NCBI GenBank assembly: GCA_947502885.1 | Contig: CANNBP010000003.1 | Span: 248,001-312,000 of the forward strand | Direction of reading: 5' to 3' | Source: an uncultured Aquimarina sp. | GTDB lineage: Bacteria; Bacteroidota; Bacteroidia; Flavobacteriales; Flavobacteriaceae | DNA length: 64,000 nucleotides | Shown: positions 45,047-53,872 of the stretch, piece by piece | Numbering within the stretch: position 1 is the stretch's first letter | Layout: each line of letters begins with the position of its first letter | Position numbers and translations under genes: made by a program | Notes under the pieces: generated by a model | Seen by the model: only the letters and a program-made list of their open reading frames with translations | What the model was told of the DNA's origin: nothing | Database searches by the model: none

Positions 45047-46108
45047 ATGGAAAACAAAAATTGGACCTCAGAAGCAATAAAAAAAATAAATGCCGATTAT
45101 AATAGATCTTCTGATACTCACCTCATCAAATTAAACATTCCTTATTTTACAAAGGTCGATATTTATCTCAAAGATGAATCAACACATCCAACAGGTAGTC
45201 TTAAACATAGACTGGCAAGGTCATTATTTCTTTATGGTTTGTGCAATGGGTTTATAAATGAGAAAACACCTATAATAGAAGCTTCATCAGGAAGTACTGC
45301 CATATCAGAAGCATACTTTGCTAGGTTACTTGGGTTACCATTTATTGCTGTGGTACCGGAATCAACAACTCTAGAAAAGATTCGATTAATAGAATTCTAT
45401 GGAGGTACATGCGTTAAAGTAGCATCTCCAGAAATTTATAGCAAGGCAGAAGCTTTAGCCATTGAAAAGAATGGATATTATATGGATCAATTTACCTATG
45501 CCGAAAGAGCGACAGATTGGAGAGGTAATAATAATATCGCAGAGAGTATTTTTGATCAAATGAGTGAAGAACCATACGAAATACCTTCTTGGATTGTAGT
45601 TGGTGCTGGTACAGGAGGTACATCTGCCACAATAGGAAGATACATTAGATATAATCCCGTATTCAATTTACATACAAATTTGGCAGTTGTTGATCCAGAG
45701 AACTCTGTTTTTGCTGATTACTACCATGATCGTGACCCAAAGATTACGTCATCTATTGGATCGAGAATAGAAGGTATAGGTAGACCAAGAGTAGAACCAT
45801 CATTTCAACCTGATGTAATTGATAAAATGATCAAAGTAAAAGATGCTGCATCTATTGCCTGTATACGCTGGTTAGAAACTATTTTAGGTCGTAAATGTGG
45901 TGGATCTACAGGTACTAATTTGTATGCGACGCTTCAACTAGCTCAAGAAATGCAACAAAACAATCAATCTGGTAGCATTGTAACTATGATATGCGATAGC
46001 GGTGAGCGATATATGAATACATATTATAATGATCAATGGGTAAAAGACCAAGGTATACAACTTGCCCCATATACTGAAGAGTTAAAAAAATATACTACCG
46101 CATTATAA
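45047..46108 (+). CDS. PLP-dependent cysteine synthase family protein (Cds1-like)
   Basis: 353-aa fold-type II PLP enzyme. The PLP Lys is in [11 protein letters not shown] (Lys53), the substrate loop is [19 protein letters not shown], the phosphate loop is [19 protein letters not shown], and the C-terminal [10 protein letters not shown] and ICDSGERY are typical. The pattern ([16 protein letters not shown]) is that of the L-cysteine desulfhydrase Cds1 branch rather than CysK, so it may release H2S from cysteine. It is 6 bp upstream of a MORN-like gene. Confidence 0.85.
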   Translation: MENKNWTSEAIKKINADYNRSSDTHLIKLNIPYFTKVDIYLKDESTHPTGSLKHRLARSLFLYGLCNGFINEKTPIIEASSGSTAISEAYFARLLGLPFIAVVPESTTLEKIRLIEFYGGTCVKVASPEIYSKAEALAIEKNGYYMDQFTYAERATDWRGNNNIAESIFDQMSEEPYEIPSWIVVGAGTGGTSATIGRYIRYNPVFNLHTNLAVVDPENSVFADYYHDRDPKITSSIGSRIEGIGRPRVEPSFQPDVIDKMIKVKDAASIACIRWLETILGRKCGGSTGTNLYATLQLAQEMQQNNQSGSIVTMICDSGERYMNTYYNDQWVKDQGIQLAPYTEELKKYTTAL

Positions 46109-46114
46109 GTAATA

Positions 46115-46801
46115 ATGAATAAAATTTTAGCGTTTATCATTTTATTCTATATATGGGATAAAAGTTCTGCGCAGAAAGACACGCTTTATATAGAAGAAAA
46201 GTTATCTATTGATACTGTTGTTGAACCGTATGTACTGCCTATTCTTGAAATTAATGATTATGATTTAAGAGGTCATTTTAAAAATGAAAACTTAAAGGTT
46301 GTTATTAATGACCTAGGAGCCTACCAATATAAAGATTCTACATTGGTAAACGCAAAGATTAAGTTGTGGTTACATACCGATTTCACCAATTGTACAGGAC
46401 CTAATACTTTTGGTTATTGGACTGGAAATATAATTGATGGTAAAAAAAATGGAGAGTGGATAAAAAAAATTAGAGAAACCAAAAGTAAACAATATGTAAC
46501 CGTAAAAATTTCTAACTATACTTACGGTATTCTAGACGGTAAATATCAAGTATTTGACCTAAACGGAAATACTCTTTATTTTAATACACCTCATCCCCTA
46601 TTCTCCGAAGAACATAAAAATTATGAAGTATTTAAAAACGGAACAGGATGGTATTTTGATTATTTTTATGAAACCGGAGTTTTAATGGAACTAGGTTTTT
46701 ATAAACAGAATAAAAAACATGGAGCTTGGATTATATATGATAAAAAAGGAGATGAAATGAAAACAGAGTTTTATGATAATGGTACTTTAATTAACAATTA
46801 A
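46115..46801 (+). CDS. Secreted MORN-like repeat protein
   Basis: 228 aa, signal peptide ending SSAQ. The mature part carries MORN/YwqK-like motifs: GNIIDGKKNGEWIKKI, YGILDGKYQVFDLNGNTLY, FYKQNKKHGAWIIYDKKGD, TEFYDNGTLINN. Such repeats occur in antitoxin-like YwqK proteins and in envelope proteins. It is 6 bp after the cysteine-synthase-like gene, so co-transcription is likely, though a functional link is not obvious. Confidence 0.75.
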   Translation: MNKILAFIILFYIWDKSSAQKDTLYIEEKLSIDTVVEPYVLPILEINDYDLRGHFKNENLKVVINDLGAYQYKDSTLVNAKIKLWLHTDFTNCTGPNTFGYWTGNIIDGKKNGEWIKKIRETKSKQYVTVKISNYTYGILDGKYQVFDLNGNTLYFNTPHPLFSEEHKNYEVFKNGTGWYFDYFYETGVLMELGFYKQNKKHGAWIIYDKKGDEMKTEFYDNGTLINN

Positions 46802-46886
46802 GAAAAGGTTTTTTTAGCGAAAGTATATCTTTAGTTTATAGACTAACCCAAAAGGATTAGAACAATTACCCATAAATTCTATAAAA

Positions 46887-47942
46887 TTGCATATTAAAAA
46901 ATTTACACCCGAAATTAATAAAGTCTATTTTATAGAAACACATACTCTTATCCATATTCTTTCGGGAAAAGGCAGTATACAAGTAGATTTTAAGAACTAT
47001 CTAGATTGGCAGGACAAAGCTATTTTTCTAGAAAAAGGACAGTATATTAAATTTTTATCAGACGAATTTGAAGTTAGAAAGATTGAATTCTCAGATCAAG
47101 AAAAATTCTACAACCCCGATGTTAGAGTATTGTTTAAACATCTTATTTCTCTAGGGTATATCGACTTAATGGAATGTGAAGATTGCCAAACCTTTTTGTC
47201 AGAATCAATGTTGATAGAGAATTCTGCAAACATAATTGATATCTCTTCAAAACAATGGTTTTGGCAAAACCCTTTTCAAGCTAACAAAGAAGAGTATCAA
47301 ATCATTTTTGATACTAAAGATATTATTGATGCACAATTTTTTAATAACCTTACAAGTGCCGATATGGTTGACCTCATCAATCAAAAAGGTTATAATGCTC
47401 AATCTTTAATCAAAAACAAGGTTGGCTTATCTGTAAAAAATCTGATGGATTCAAAAAGACTTGTAGAAAGTCAAAAAGAAATCGCTTTTACAGAAAAAAA
47501 CATTCAGGAGATTTCCTATGAACTTGGTTTTAGAGATACAGCATATTTTAACCGTGTATTTAAAAAATCTACAGGCCAAACTCCAACACAATTTCGAGAA
47601 AATTTTGATTATAAAAACCGAGATCTTTTTTCTCAAAATATTATAGAACTTCTCAAAAAGTATCACACTCAAGAAAAATCCCTAGAATTTTACGCAGATA
47701 AAGTAAACTTATCTGTCAAAGCATTATCAAAAAAAGTAAAAGAAAAAATGAATACATCTCTTGGGCAATTGATAAGGCTCGAACTTATTAACACGGCCAA
47801 GTTAATGCTAATTGATGATGAAAGTATTAGTGCTGTTGCACATCGATTAGGTTTTGATGAAGCCAATCATTTTTCGAGCTTCTTTAAACATTACTCTGGT
47901 ATTACCCCCACAGACTTCAAATCTAAAAAGTACAATTCTTAG
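46887..47942 (+). CDS. AraC family regulator with two tandem HTH domains
   Basis: 351-aa transcription factor. A cupin-like N-terminal half (residues 1-150, HILSGKGSIQVDF) is followed by one AraC-type domain (ITPE-like helix, IQEISYELGFRDTAYFNRVF ... TGQTPTQFRENF, residues about 150-235). A second complete AraC-type domain ends the protein (ISAVAHRLGFDEANHFSSFF ... SGITPTDFKSK, residues about 255-350). Two full DNA-binding modules in one chain are unusual. A TTG start at 46887 is needed; no ATG suits. It probably controls the adjacent NTF2-like and YHS genes. Confidence 0.85.
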   Translation: MHIKKFTPEINKVYFIETHTLIHILSGKGSIQVDFKNYLDWQDKAIFLEKGQYIKFLSDEFEVRKIEFSDQEKFYNPDVRVLFKHLISLGYIDLMECEDCQTFLSESMLIENSANIIDISSKQWFWQNPFQANKEEYQIIFDTKDIIDAQFFNNLTSADMVDLINQKGYNAQSLIKNKVGLSVKNLMDSKRLVESQKEIAFTEKNIQEISYELGFRDTAYFNRVFKKSTGQTPTQFRENFDYKNRDLFSQNIIELLKKYHTQEKSLEFYADKVNLSVKALSKKVKEKMNTSLGQLIRLELINTAKLMLIDDESISAVAHRLGFDEANHFSSFFKHYSGITPTDFKSKKYNS

Positions 47943-48015
47943 CGTTTTTTTTGTAGGTATTCACTCCCCTTTCATACTCATCTTTGTAACATATTAATTC
48001 ATAAAAAAACAAAAG

Positions 48016-48369
48016 ATGAATATTAAAGACCAAGCGACAAAAATGGATGCTATAGTAAGCCAAGGTGCTATTGTAGATGCCGTAAAAGAATTCTTTGCGG
48101 ACAATGCAACCACTTCAGATTATGGAAACGGTGGTACATCAGGAAAGTCTGAAATGATTGCAAAAATGGAAAATTTTGCTGGCGCTATTGCCAAAGTAAA
48201 TGGTATTACTCATCATCACACAATTGTAGATAAAAATGTATCTGCATCAGAATTTACATTCGATTTTGATATGGCCGATGGTAGTAAAATTTATTGGCAT
48301 GAAATTATTCGTAGAATTTGGAATACCGATGGGAAAGTAATTAATGAAGAATATTTTAATGCAGAATAG
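48016..48369 (+). CDS. NTF2-like (SnoaL-type) protein
   Basis: 117-aa alpha+beta barrel protein: AIVDAVKEFFADNATTSDYG, GKSEMIAKMENFAGAI, FDMADGSKIYWHEIIRRIW. The fold is shared by isomerases, cyclases and stress proteins, so the sequence does not fix a reaction. It lies 73 bp after the AraC gene and 21 bp before the YHS gene; the last two are probably one transcript. Confidence 0.85.
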   Translation: MNIKDQATKMDAIVSQGAIVDAVKEFFADNATTSDYGNGGTSGKSEMIAKMENFAGAIAKVNGITHHHTIVDKNVSASEFTFDFDMADGSKIYWHEIIRRIWNTDGKVINEEYFNAE

Positions 48370-48390
48370 TTTAACTCAAAAAAAATAAAT

Positions 48391-48861
48391 ATGAAAACCA
48401 TAAAATCAATCCTTATCATAGTTTCTCTTACTTTATCAACACTTTCGTTTGCACAAGATAAAGCCGCAAATAACATTGACAATAGTAATATTGCATTGCA
48501 AGGGTATAGTCCTGTATCATATTTGGATTTAGGTCTTGCTCAATTAGGAAACAAGAATTACAAATCAGAATACGATAAAATCACTTACTATTTTACATCG
48601 GAAAAACAAAAATCTACCTTCGACAAAAATCCAAAAAAATACATGCCTCAATATGGTGGATATTGTGCTTTTGGGATCTATGCTGGAGCTAAATTTCGAG
48701 TTGATCCTAACAAATTTATTATTAAAGATGGGAAGTATTATTTATTCTTAAATGATGTTGAATTAGACGCTCAACAACTTTGGATGGCAGAAAACAATCA
48801 CAACAAATTAAAAACCAAAGCAGATAAAAACTGGAATAAATTATGTAAAACTTATAATTAA
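48391..48861 (+). CDS. Secreted YHS domain protein
   Basis: 156 aa with a signal peptide ending SFAQ. The YHS domain is in NIALQGYSPVSYLDLGLAQ ... YDKITYYFTSEKQKSTFDKNP ... YGGYCAFGIYAGAKF; it carries the conserved Tyr-Cys pair and is often found in metal-handling or redox proteins in the periplasm. Regulation by the upstream AraC protein is likely. A hairpin terminator follows. Confidence 0.88.
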   Translation: MKTIKSILIIVSLTLSTLSFAQDKAANNIDNSNIALQGYSPVSYLDLGLAQLGNKNYKSEYDKITYYFTSEKQKSTFDKNPKKYMPQYGGYCAFGIYAGAKFRVDPNKFIIKDGKYYLFLNDVELDAQQLWMAENNHNKLKTKADKNWNKLCKTYN

Positions 48862-48892
48862 GCCTTCTGGTGATTATACAAGTTGTAATAAA

Positions 48893-48924
48893 AAATAGAC
48901 CTTTCTAAATTGAAAGGTCTATTT
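48893..48924. terminator. Bidirectional terminator after the YHS gene
   Basis: Perfect 13-bp stem AAATAGACCTTTC (48893-48905) with GAAAGGTCTATTT (48912-48924), 6-nt loop, between convergent genes. Confidence 0.85.
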
Positions 48925-48970
48925 AACATATTAAATACTCTTTTTACATTAACTTAATAACTTTTTCTTT

Positions 48971-49957
48971 TTAGAAGTTTAATGTTTTATGTAATGTATT
49001 AGGGTTTGAAGAATACCAATGTGCCCAATGTGTTGATGTTCCTTTAACCTTAGAATATGCAGATTCTTCCCCAAAATGAACTGTCCAATGAATTGTTTTA
49101 CTTGCTTTATTACAGTTACAATATACATTTCCTGTTCGAGTTAATGTACTTGCCGAACCTAAACCTGCAAACGGAGCTACCGTAAACGACACATTATACT
49201 TTAACCTATTATCTGTTCTTGTCGGTGCATACCATGACCACCATAAAAACCTGTTTTCCTTTTGTACTTCTGTAGATGCTCCTATTGAATGAAATATCCA
49301 GAAATTACTAATCCAGTTTTTTGCTACCATTCTTACATTGGCACCATTAAAATATTCTGCATGATAGTTAGAACTTCCTTTTTTGGCATAAAGCTTTGTT
49401 TCTTCAAGTATTTCATTCTTATGTTTAAATACCGATAATCCTTTTCCAAAAGGAATAACTTTTTCTGGTTCTACTCTAATCTCATTAGCTTTATACGCCT
49501 CTAAAAACTCATTAATTTGACTAGAATATCCTTCTTTATATTTATATACAAATTCACCATCAATTCTATAAATATAATTACTGATACTAATTTCTCCATT
49601 TTCATTTAATAAATAAAGGATCATATCATCATAGGTTTCGATCACTGGGATAGTTTCCTTATTTAGTTCTAACCTTTCTGCTTCCTTTGCTTCTAAAGTA
49701 TAAGTTAATAATAAAGACAGACGTTCTCCTGTTTCCAATTCTCTTCTTGATTCATCGATAAGATCAACTTCGGATTCAACTTTTTCTGAAATAAATCGGT
49801 CTAACTCCTCTTTAGAGTCAAATCGTAACATTTTTGATTCTCTTTGTTTACTACTATTACCAGTAGCATTAACACTGCTTGTTTCTTGTAATCCATCATC
49901 ATTACTGCAAGCGATAAAAAATACACTAAGAAGTAAAATACTAACTACTTTTCTCAT
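48971..49957 (-). CDS. Unrecognised lipoprotein with acidic post-Cys motif
   Basis: 328 aa, lipobox VFFIAC (Cys17) followed by SNDDG, a likely surface-export signal. The rest shows a coiled, charged N-terminal region (SKEELDRFISEKVESEVDLI) and a beta-rich C-terminal part with aromatic runs (NRFLWWSWYAPTRTDNRLKY; YCNCNKASKTIHWTVHFGEE) that could be a binding module. No family was recognised. The leader region contains a hairpin and direct repeats (49986-50028). Function unknown. Confidence 0.72.
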   Translation of the reverse strand: MRKVVSILLLSVFFIACSNDDGLQETSSVNATGNSSKQRESKMLRFDSKEELDRFISEKVESEVDLIDESRRELETGERLSLLLTYTLEAKEAERLELNKETIPVIETYDDMILYLLNENGEISISNYIYRIDGEFVYKYKEGYSSQINEFLEAYKANEIRVEPEKVIPFGKGLSVFKHKNEILEETKLYAKKGSSNYHAEYFNGANVRMVAKNWISNFWIFHSIGASTEVQKENRFLWWSWYAPTRTDNRLKYNVSFTVAPFAGLGSASTLTRTGNVYCNCNKASKTIHWTVHFGEESAYSKVKGTSTHWAHWYSSNPNTLHKTLNF

Positions 49958-50008
49958 TTTCTTATAGGTTTTAAAAGATGCCTACTCTTACGCTTTTCGG
50001 CTTACGCG

Positions 50009-50028
50009 ATCATAAGTTTTCTTATGAT
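50009..50028. repeat. Perfect inverted repeat upstream of the 328-aa lipoprotein gene
   Basis: ATCATAAG / CTTATGAT with a TTTT loop, 52 nt before the lipoprotein ATG on its strand. Next to it is a repeated CTTACGC (49987-49993 and 50001-50007). It may be an operator or leader structure. Confidence 0.45.
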
Positions 50029-50280
50029 TATTACAATAAAAATTAAGGCGATCAACTCTTAAGCAATTGCTTTTCTGTAGTAGAGAGTACAAAAGGAAAC
50101 AAAGGTTACCCAAAAAATGTTTTTTTTAGGTGAAAAAACACCCAGACCGAGTTAAAACACTACAAAACAACAAGTTAAACCTATCTACGCATTAAAAATC
50201 ACAGTAGTTAATTACTTTAAAATTAATTCTTCAACCCTTAGTGGTGATCTATATTTGTTACTTTATTAAACAAAAAAACA

Positions 50281-50618
50281 ATGAAACAGGTTATATGCGC
50301 TTCTCTTCTTTTATACTCATTGATTGCGCTTTTTTACAAGATTGGAGAGGTGTTATGCAAGATCTTACAGGAAGTATCGAGTGGGCTGAGTCAATAAAAG
50401 GTTTATCTCCTATCGAATCTGTAGCACAATTAAATCCAGAAACAAAAATCAATCTTTTTGTAGGAGATAAAGATGTTGTGACTCCCTCTTTTTTGAGTAC
50501 AGCATTTGCAAAAGAAGTAAACAAAAGGGTCACATTAAAAATTATAGAAGGAGCCAATCATGAGTTTATTCTTAAACCAAAAACTTTATCCTTAATCCTA
50601 GACAGTATTCAGTTTTAG
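50281..50618 (+). pseudogene. Remnant of a secreted alpha/beta-hydrolase
   Basis: Two frames make up this remnant. From ATG 50281 a signal-peptide-like start MKQVICASLLLYSLIALFYK has a good A-rich leader but hits a stop at about 50395. In another frame, from about 50330, the sequence reads like the C-terminal end of an alpha/beta-hydrolase: DWRGVMQDLTGSIEWAESI, then the acid-residue loop LFVGDKDVVTP and the catalytic His in EGANHEFIL. The nucleophile elbow and most of the fold are missing. The simplest reading is an internal deletion plus frameshift that fused both ends. It is convergent with the DUF5995 gene (13-bp gap). Confidence 0.6.
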
Positions 50619-50631
50619 CCCACTTTTAATT

Positions 50632-51384
50632 CTAATTATTTAAGTTATCTATTTTATCAGCAATAGTACCTCGTTCACCAAGCCTAATAATCATTAGTAT
50701 TGTTGTTGCTATAAAACCTGGGTTACTTACTATATTGGCATTATTCGCTACTTTTTGATCTCTTTTGTCGATTAAAAGTGGTATCTCACCATCTGGAGTA
50801 TGCGCTACTTCTTTTGCAAATTTCCATGCGCCATCCCTAGCCAACTCCATACTAAAATCTACTAAAAAATTATCTACCTTACGTGTAAACTTCAAAATTT
50901 TCTTCAAAGTTGGCCAAATCGTGGTCAGATCATTTTCTACTTCACTTACAAGCGAAGACAAAATTTCATTAATTTTATCAAAATCCCCTTTAAGATTTTC
51001 AATATCATGTCCTTTCATAACTTGAGCAGCGGCAATACCTAAATCCAAATTAATATGAGCATTCATTCCTATCAAAAGATGCTGTAATACAATAGGCCAA
51101 TATGATGTTGACATTTGAAATGCCTTTTGCCAAGATAATGTAACTGCTTTGTTTTCTTTATAATCATAATATGCGTTTAAATATCTGCTTGCAAATATGA
51201 TATCTAGTTTTTCCATCCTTGGACCATCATCAAAAAAGTTATTCTCTATACCTTCTTTTACTTTGACAGTTACTTTTTTATATAATGCTGCGAAGTAACC
51301 TAAAGTACTTGAATCACTTTTAGACTGTATGATAATATCGTCTAATGTTGCAATAACATCATCAATGGTATGAATTGGTTTCAA
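50632..51384 (-). CDS. DUF5995 family protein
   Basis: 250-aa helical cytosolic protein. The block LQHLLIGMNAHINLDLGIAAA with a conserved His pair is typical of DUF5995, a family without known function that resembles metal-binding helical enzymes. The gene is intact and stands alone. Confidence 0.8.
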   Translation of the reverse strand: MKPIHTIDDVIATLDDIIIQSKSDSSTLGYFAALYKKVTVKVKEGIENNFFDDGPRMEKLDIIFASRYLNAYYDYKENKAVTLSWQKAFQMSTSYWPIVLQHLLIGMNAHINLDLGIAAAQVMKGHDIENLKGDFDKINEILSSLVSEVENDLTTIWPTLKKILKFTRKVDNFLVDFSMELARDGAWKFAKEVAHTPDGEIPLLIDKRDQKVANNANIVSNPGFIATTILMIIRLGERGTIADKIDNLNN

Positions 51385-51650
51385 AATATTGGTTTGGTTT
51401 TAAGTTTGAAAAAATAAATATACACTCTTGAAATTACTTTTGGCACGAATTAGGATAATGATTTTCTATAGATTCTGTTTTACATACTTGTTTGTTTTAT
51501 AAAATAACTTGACGCAATAAAATCATATTTAACCTAATCTTTGATTGCATGTAACTCTAATACAATCTATTCGTCTATTAATATTTATAAACATGTGGTA
51601 TACTTAAAGACAAAAAAATCTGTTTATAATCATATAAATTTCACTAAAAT

Positions 51651-52505
51651 ATGAGAACAATTCTATTAGCATTAATACTTTTGAGCTTAGGAAACTTATA
51701 TGCTCAAAGAGAAAGAGTAAAAGGCAATCGAATTCTAAGCACCGAACAATTAGATATTGATGGGTTTCATACCATTGAAATATATGAAAATTTTGATGTT
51801 TCCTTAGATGAAGGCAGTGATAATCAAGTTAAGATAGAAACCGATAGTAATATTCATGAACACATCAATGTAGAAGTAATAGATAGTGTATTAACCGTCT
51901 CTTCTGATAAAGATTTACGTAGAACAAAAGCATTACATCTCGATATTTTTTATGCTTCATCTTTAGAGAAAATAATACTACATAGTAAAGCTACTCTAAA
52001 ATCATTATCTCCTATAACTACTTCTACTCTAAAAATCGAAATAAACGATCAAACCGAAGTCTTTTTAACTGCAGATGTCAACACAATGGATTGTATTGTT
52101 AATGGTAAATCAAAAGCCACGTTACATGTTACTGGTCAAGAGGTAATATATCAGGTTAATGAAAACTCTGAAGTAAATGGAATAATTACAGCTGATAGTC
52201 TTAAAGTAGATCTTTATCAAAAAGGATCTGTTAAGTTAGAAGGTGAATTAAAATCTTTGCAAGTAAGAGTAGATAGTGATACTGATTTTTATGGTGAAAA
52301 ATTAAGTAGTGACAAAGTATCTCTTTATGCAGAAGGAGCAAGTGATAGTTATATTTTGGCTAATCAAGAAATTACTATTGAAGCTAAGGACAAAGCAGAA
52401 ATATTTTTATTAGGAGAACCTAAGGTACAAATCAATGCCTTTACAAATGAAGCTATTCTATACAAGAAAAAATTAGATTTTACACCTAATAAGTTTAGGT
52501 TATAA
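51651..52505 (+). CDS. DUF2807 (head GIN domain) secreted protein
   Basis: 284 aa, signal peptide ending LYAQ, no lipobox. It has the DUF2807 entry motif IDGFHTIEIYENFDVSLDEG and a long series of short beta-strands expected of a right-handed beta-helix. It lacks the T-S-G-A motif series of the lipoprotein paralogue at 35424-36143. Probably a periplasmic or surface adhesin-like protein; role unknown. Confidence 0.85.
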   Translation: MRTILLALILLSLGNLYAQRERVKGNRILSTEQLDIDGFHTIEIYENFDVSLDEGSDNQVKIETDSNIHEHINVEVIDSVLTVSSDKDLRRTKALHLDIFYASSLEKIILHSKATLKSLSPITTSTLKIEINDQTEVFLTADVNTMDCIVNGKSKATLHVTGQEVIYQVNENSEVNGIITADSLKVDLYQKGSVKLEGELKSLQVRVDSDTDFYGEKLSSDKVSLYAEGASDSYILANQEITIEAKDKAEIFLLGEPKVQINAFTNEAILYKKKLDFTPNKFRL

Positions 52506-52528
52506 GAACATATGTTATCAATAATAAT

Positions 52529-52558
52529 AAAAAGACCTCTGTAAACAGAGGTCTTTTT
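52529..52558. terminator. Bidirectional terminator between DUF2807 gene and trxB
   Basis: Perfect 13-bp stem AAAAAGACCTCTG (52529-52541) with CAGAGGTCTTTTT (52546-52558), 4-nt loop. Confidence 0.92.
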
Positions 52559-52582
52559 ATATAAAATATTTTGTAGTCAAGA

Positions 52583-53551
52583 TTAGGCAGAAACTTCTTC
52601 TCCCGATTCTACAGTTGCCAAGTATCTTTCTGCATCTAATGCCGCCATACATCCTGTTCCTGCTGCAGTAACAGCTTGTCTGTACTCCTTATCCTGTACA
52701 TCTCCTGATGCAAATACTCCTGGAATATTAGTCTTTGTTGATTTACCTTCTGTAATCAAATACCCTGTATCATCCATATCAACCTGTCCTTTGAAGATAT
52801 CGGTATTTGGTTTATGCCCAATTGCTATAAACAATCCTGTGATTTCTATCTCAGATTTTTCTTTAGTTTGATTATTCACCATTCGTAATCCTTCAACAAC
52901 CTGATCTCCTAATACCTCATCAACTTCGGTATTATAAAGCACCTTAAGATTTGGAGTACTATTTACTCGATGTTGCATCGCCTTAGAAGCTCTCATAAAA
53001 TCTTTACGAACCAACATGGTTACATTAGAACATATATTAGCCAAATATGTAGCCTCTTCTGCCGCTGTATCTCCTGCTCCTACAATTGCTACATCTTGGT
53101 TTTTATAGAAAAACCCATCACATACTGCACAAGCTGATACTCCACCTCCACGTAGTTTTTGTTCACTAGGTAATCCTAAATACTTTGCAGTTGCACCTGT
53201 AGAAATAATTACTGTTTCAGCTTCAATTTGTGTTGAATTATCTACAGTTACTTTGTGAATTCCTCCTTGTTCTTTACTAAAATCAACAGCTGTCACCATC
53301 CCGATACGTACTTCTGTACCAAAACGTTCTGCCTGTTGCTGCAGTTGTACCATCATAGTTGGTCCATCAATTCCTTCAGGATAACCAGGAAAGTTATCTA
53401 CCTCTGTGGTAGTTGTTAACTGTCCTCCAGGCTCCATACCAGTATACATAATTGGTTTAAGATCTGCTCTTGCTGCATATATTGCCGCAGTATATCCTGC
53501 AGGTCCCGAACCTATAATAAGGCATTTTATTCTTTCTATTGTATCAGACAT
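52583..53551 (-). CDS. trxB: Thioredoxin reductase
   Basis: NADPH-dependent flavoenzyme that reduces thioredoxin. FAD site LIIGSGPAGYTAAIYAARA, redox-active disulphide CAVC (Cys141, Cys144), NADPH site VAIVGAGDTAAEEATYLA, and the C-terminal FASGDVQDKEYRQAVTAAGTG. Length (322 aa) is standard. A perfect 7-bp inverted repeat (53635-53651) lies 85 bp upstream and could be a regulatory site. Confidence 0.97.
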   Translation of the reverse strand: MSDTIERIKCLIIGSGPAGYTAAIYAARADLKPIMYTGMEPGGQLTTTTEVDNFPGYPEGIDGPTMMVQLQQQAERFGTEVRIGMVTAVDFSKEQGGIHKVTVDNSTQIEAETVIISTGATAKYLGLPSEQKLRGGGVSACAVCDGFFYKNQDVAIVGAGDTAAEEATYLANICSNVTMLVRKDFMRASKAMQHRVNSTPNLKVLYNTEVDEVLGDQVVEGLRMVNNQTKEKSEIEITGLFIAIGHKPNTDIFKGQVDMDDTGYLITEGKSTKTNIPGVFASGDVQDKEYRQAVTAAGTGCMAALDAERYLATVESGEEVSA

Positions 53552-53872
53552 ATTTACTACTTTTAATATGATGTAAAAGTAGCAATTTGGACATAAACCT
53601 TACAGTAAAGTTATTAAGAATTATTATAAGGGTATAGATATCCTATATCTACACAGTAACAACAGGATTTTCTATGATTTGCAATTATATTTTTATAGGT
53701 TCATAAATCTAACATCCCCAGTTGTTATTACTAAACAAGGAGGCAGACTAGTGTTAAGTCTGCCTTTGGTTGTCCATAACATTTGTAGTTAAGAACAACC
53801 TGAACCTCTAAAAAAAGTAAAATAAAATTGGAATAGGGTAATTAACTTAAAAACAATTACACCCAATTATCA
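53552..53872. other. Intergenic region trxB / 337-aa protein gene
   Basis: 321 bp with no gene seen. It holds an inverted repeat TAGATAT/ATATCTA (53635-53651) and a GC-rich terminator hairpin (53742-53764). Confidence 0.5.
53742..53764 (-). terminator. Terminator downstream of the 337-aa protein gene
   Basis: Perfect 8-bp stem GGCAGACT (53742-53749) with AGTCTGCC (53757-53764), 7-nt loop. On the minus strand it follows the 53873-54886 gene by about 110 nt and separates it from trxB. Confidence 0.6.

Noticed and set aside
50241..50618. 125-codon frame taken as an intact gene
   Set aside because: It lacks the nucleophile region of its hydrolase family and its N-terminus has no signal peptide, while a good signal-peptide start exists in another frame; treated as a pseudogene.
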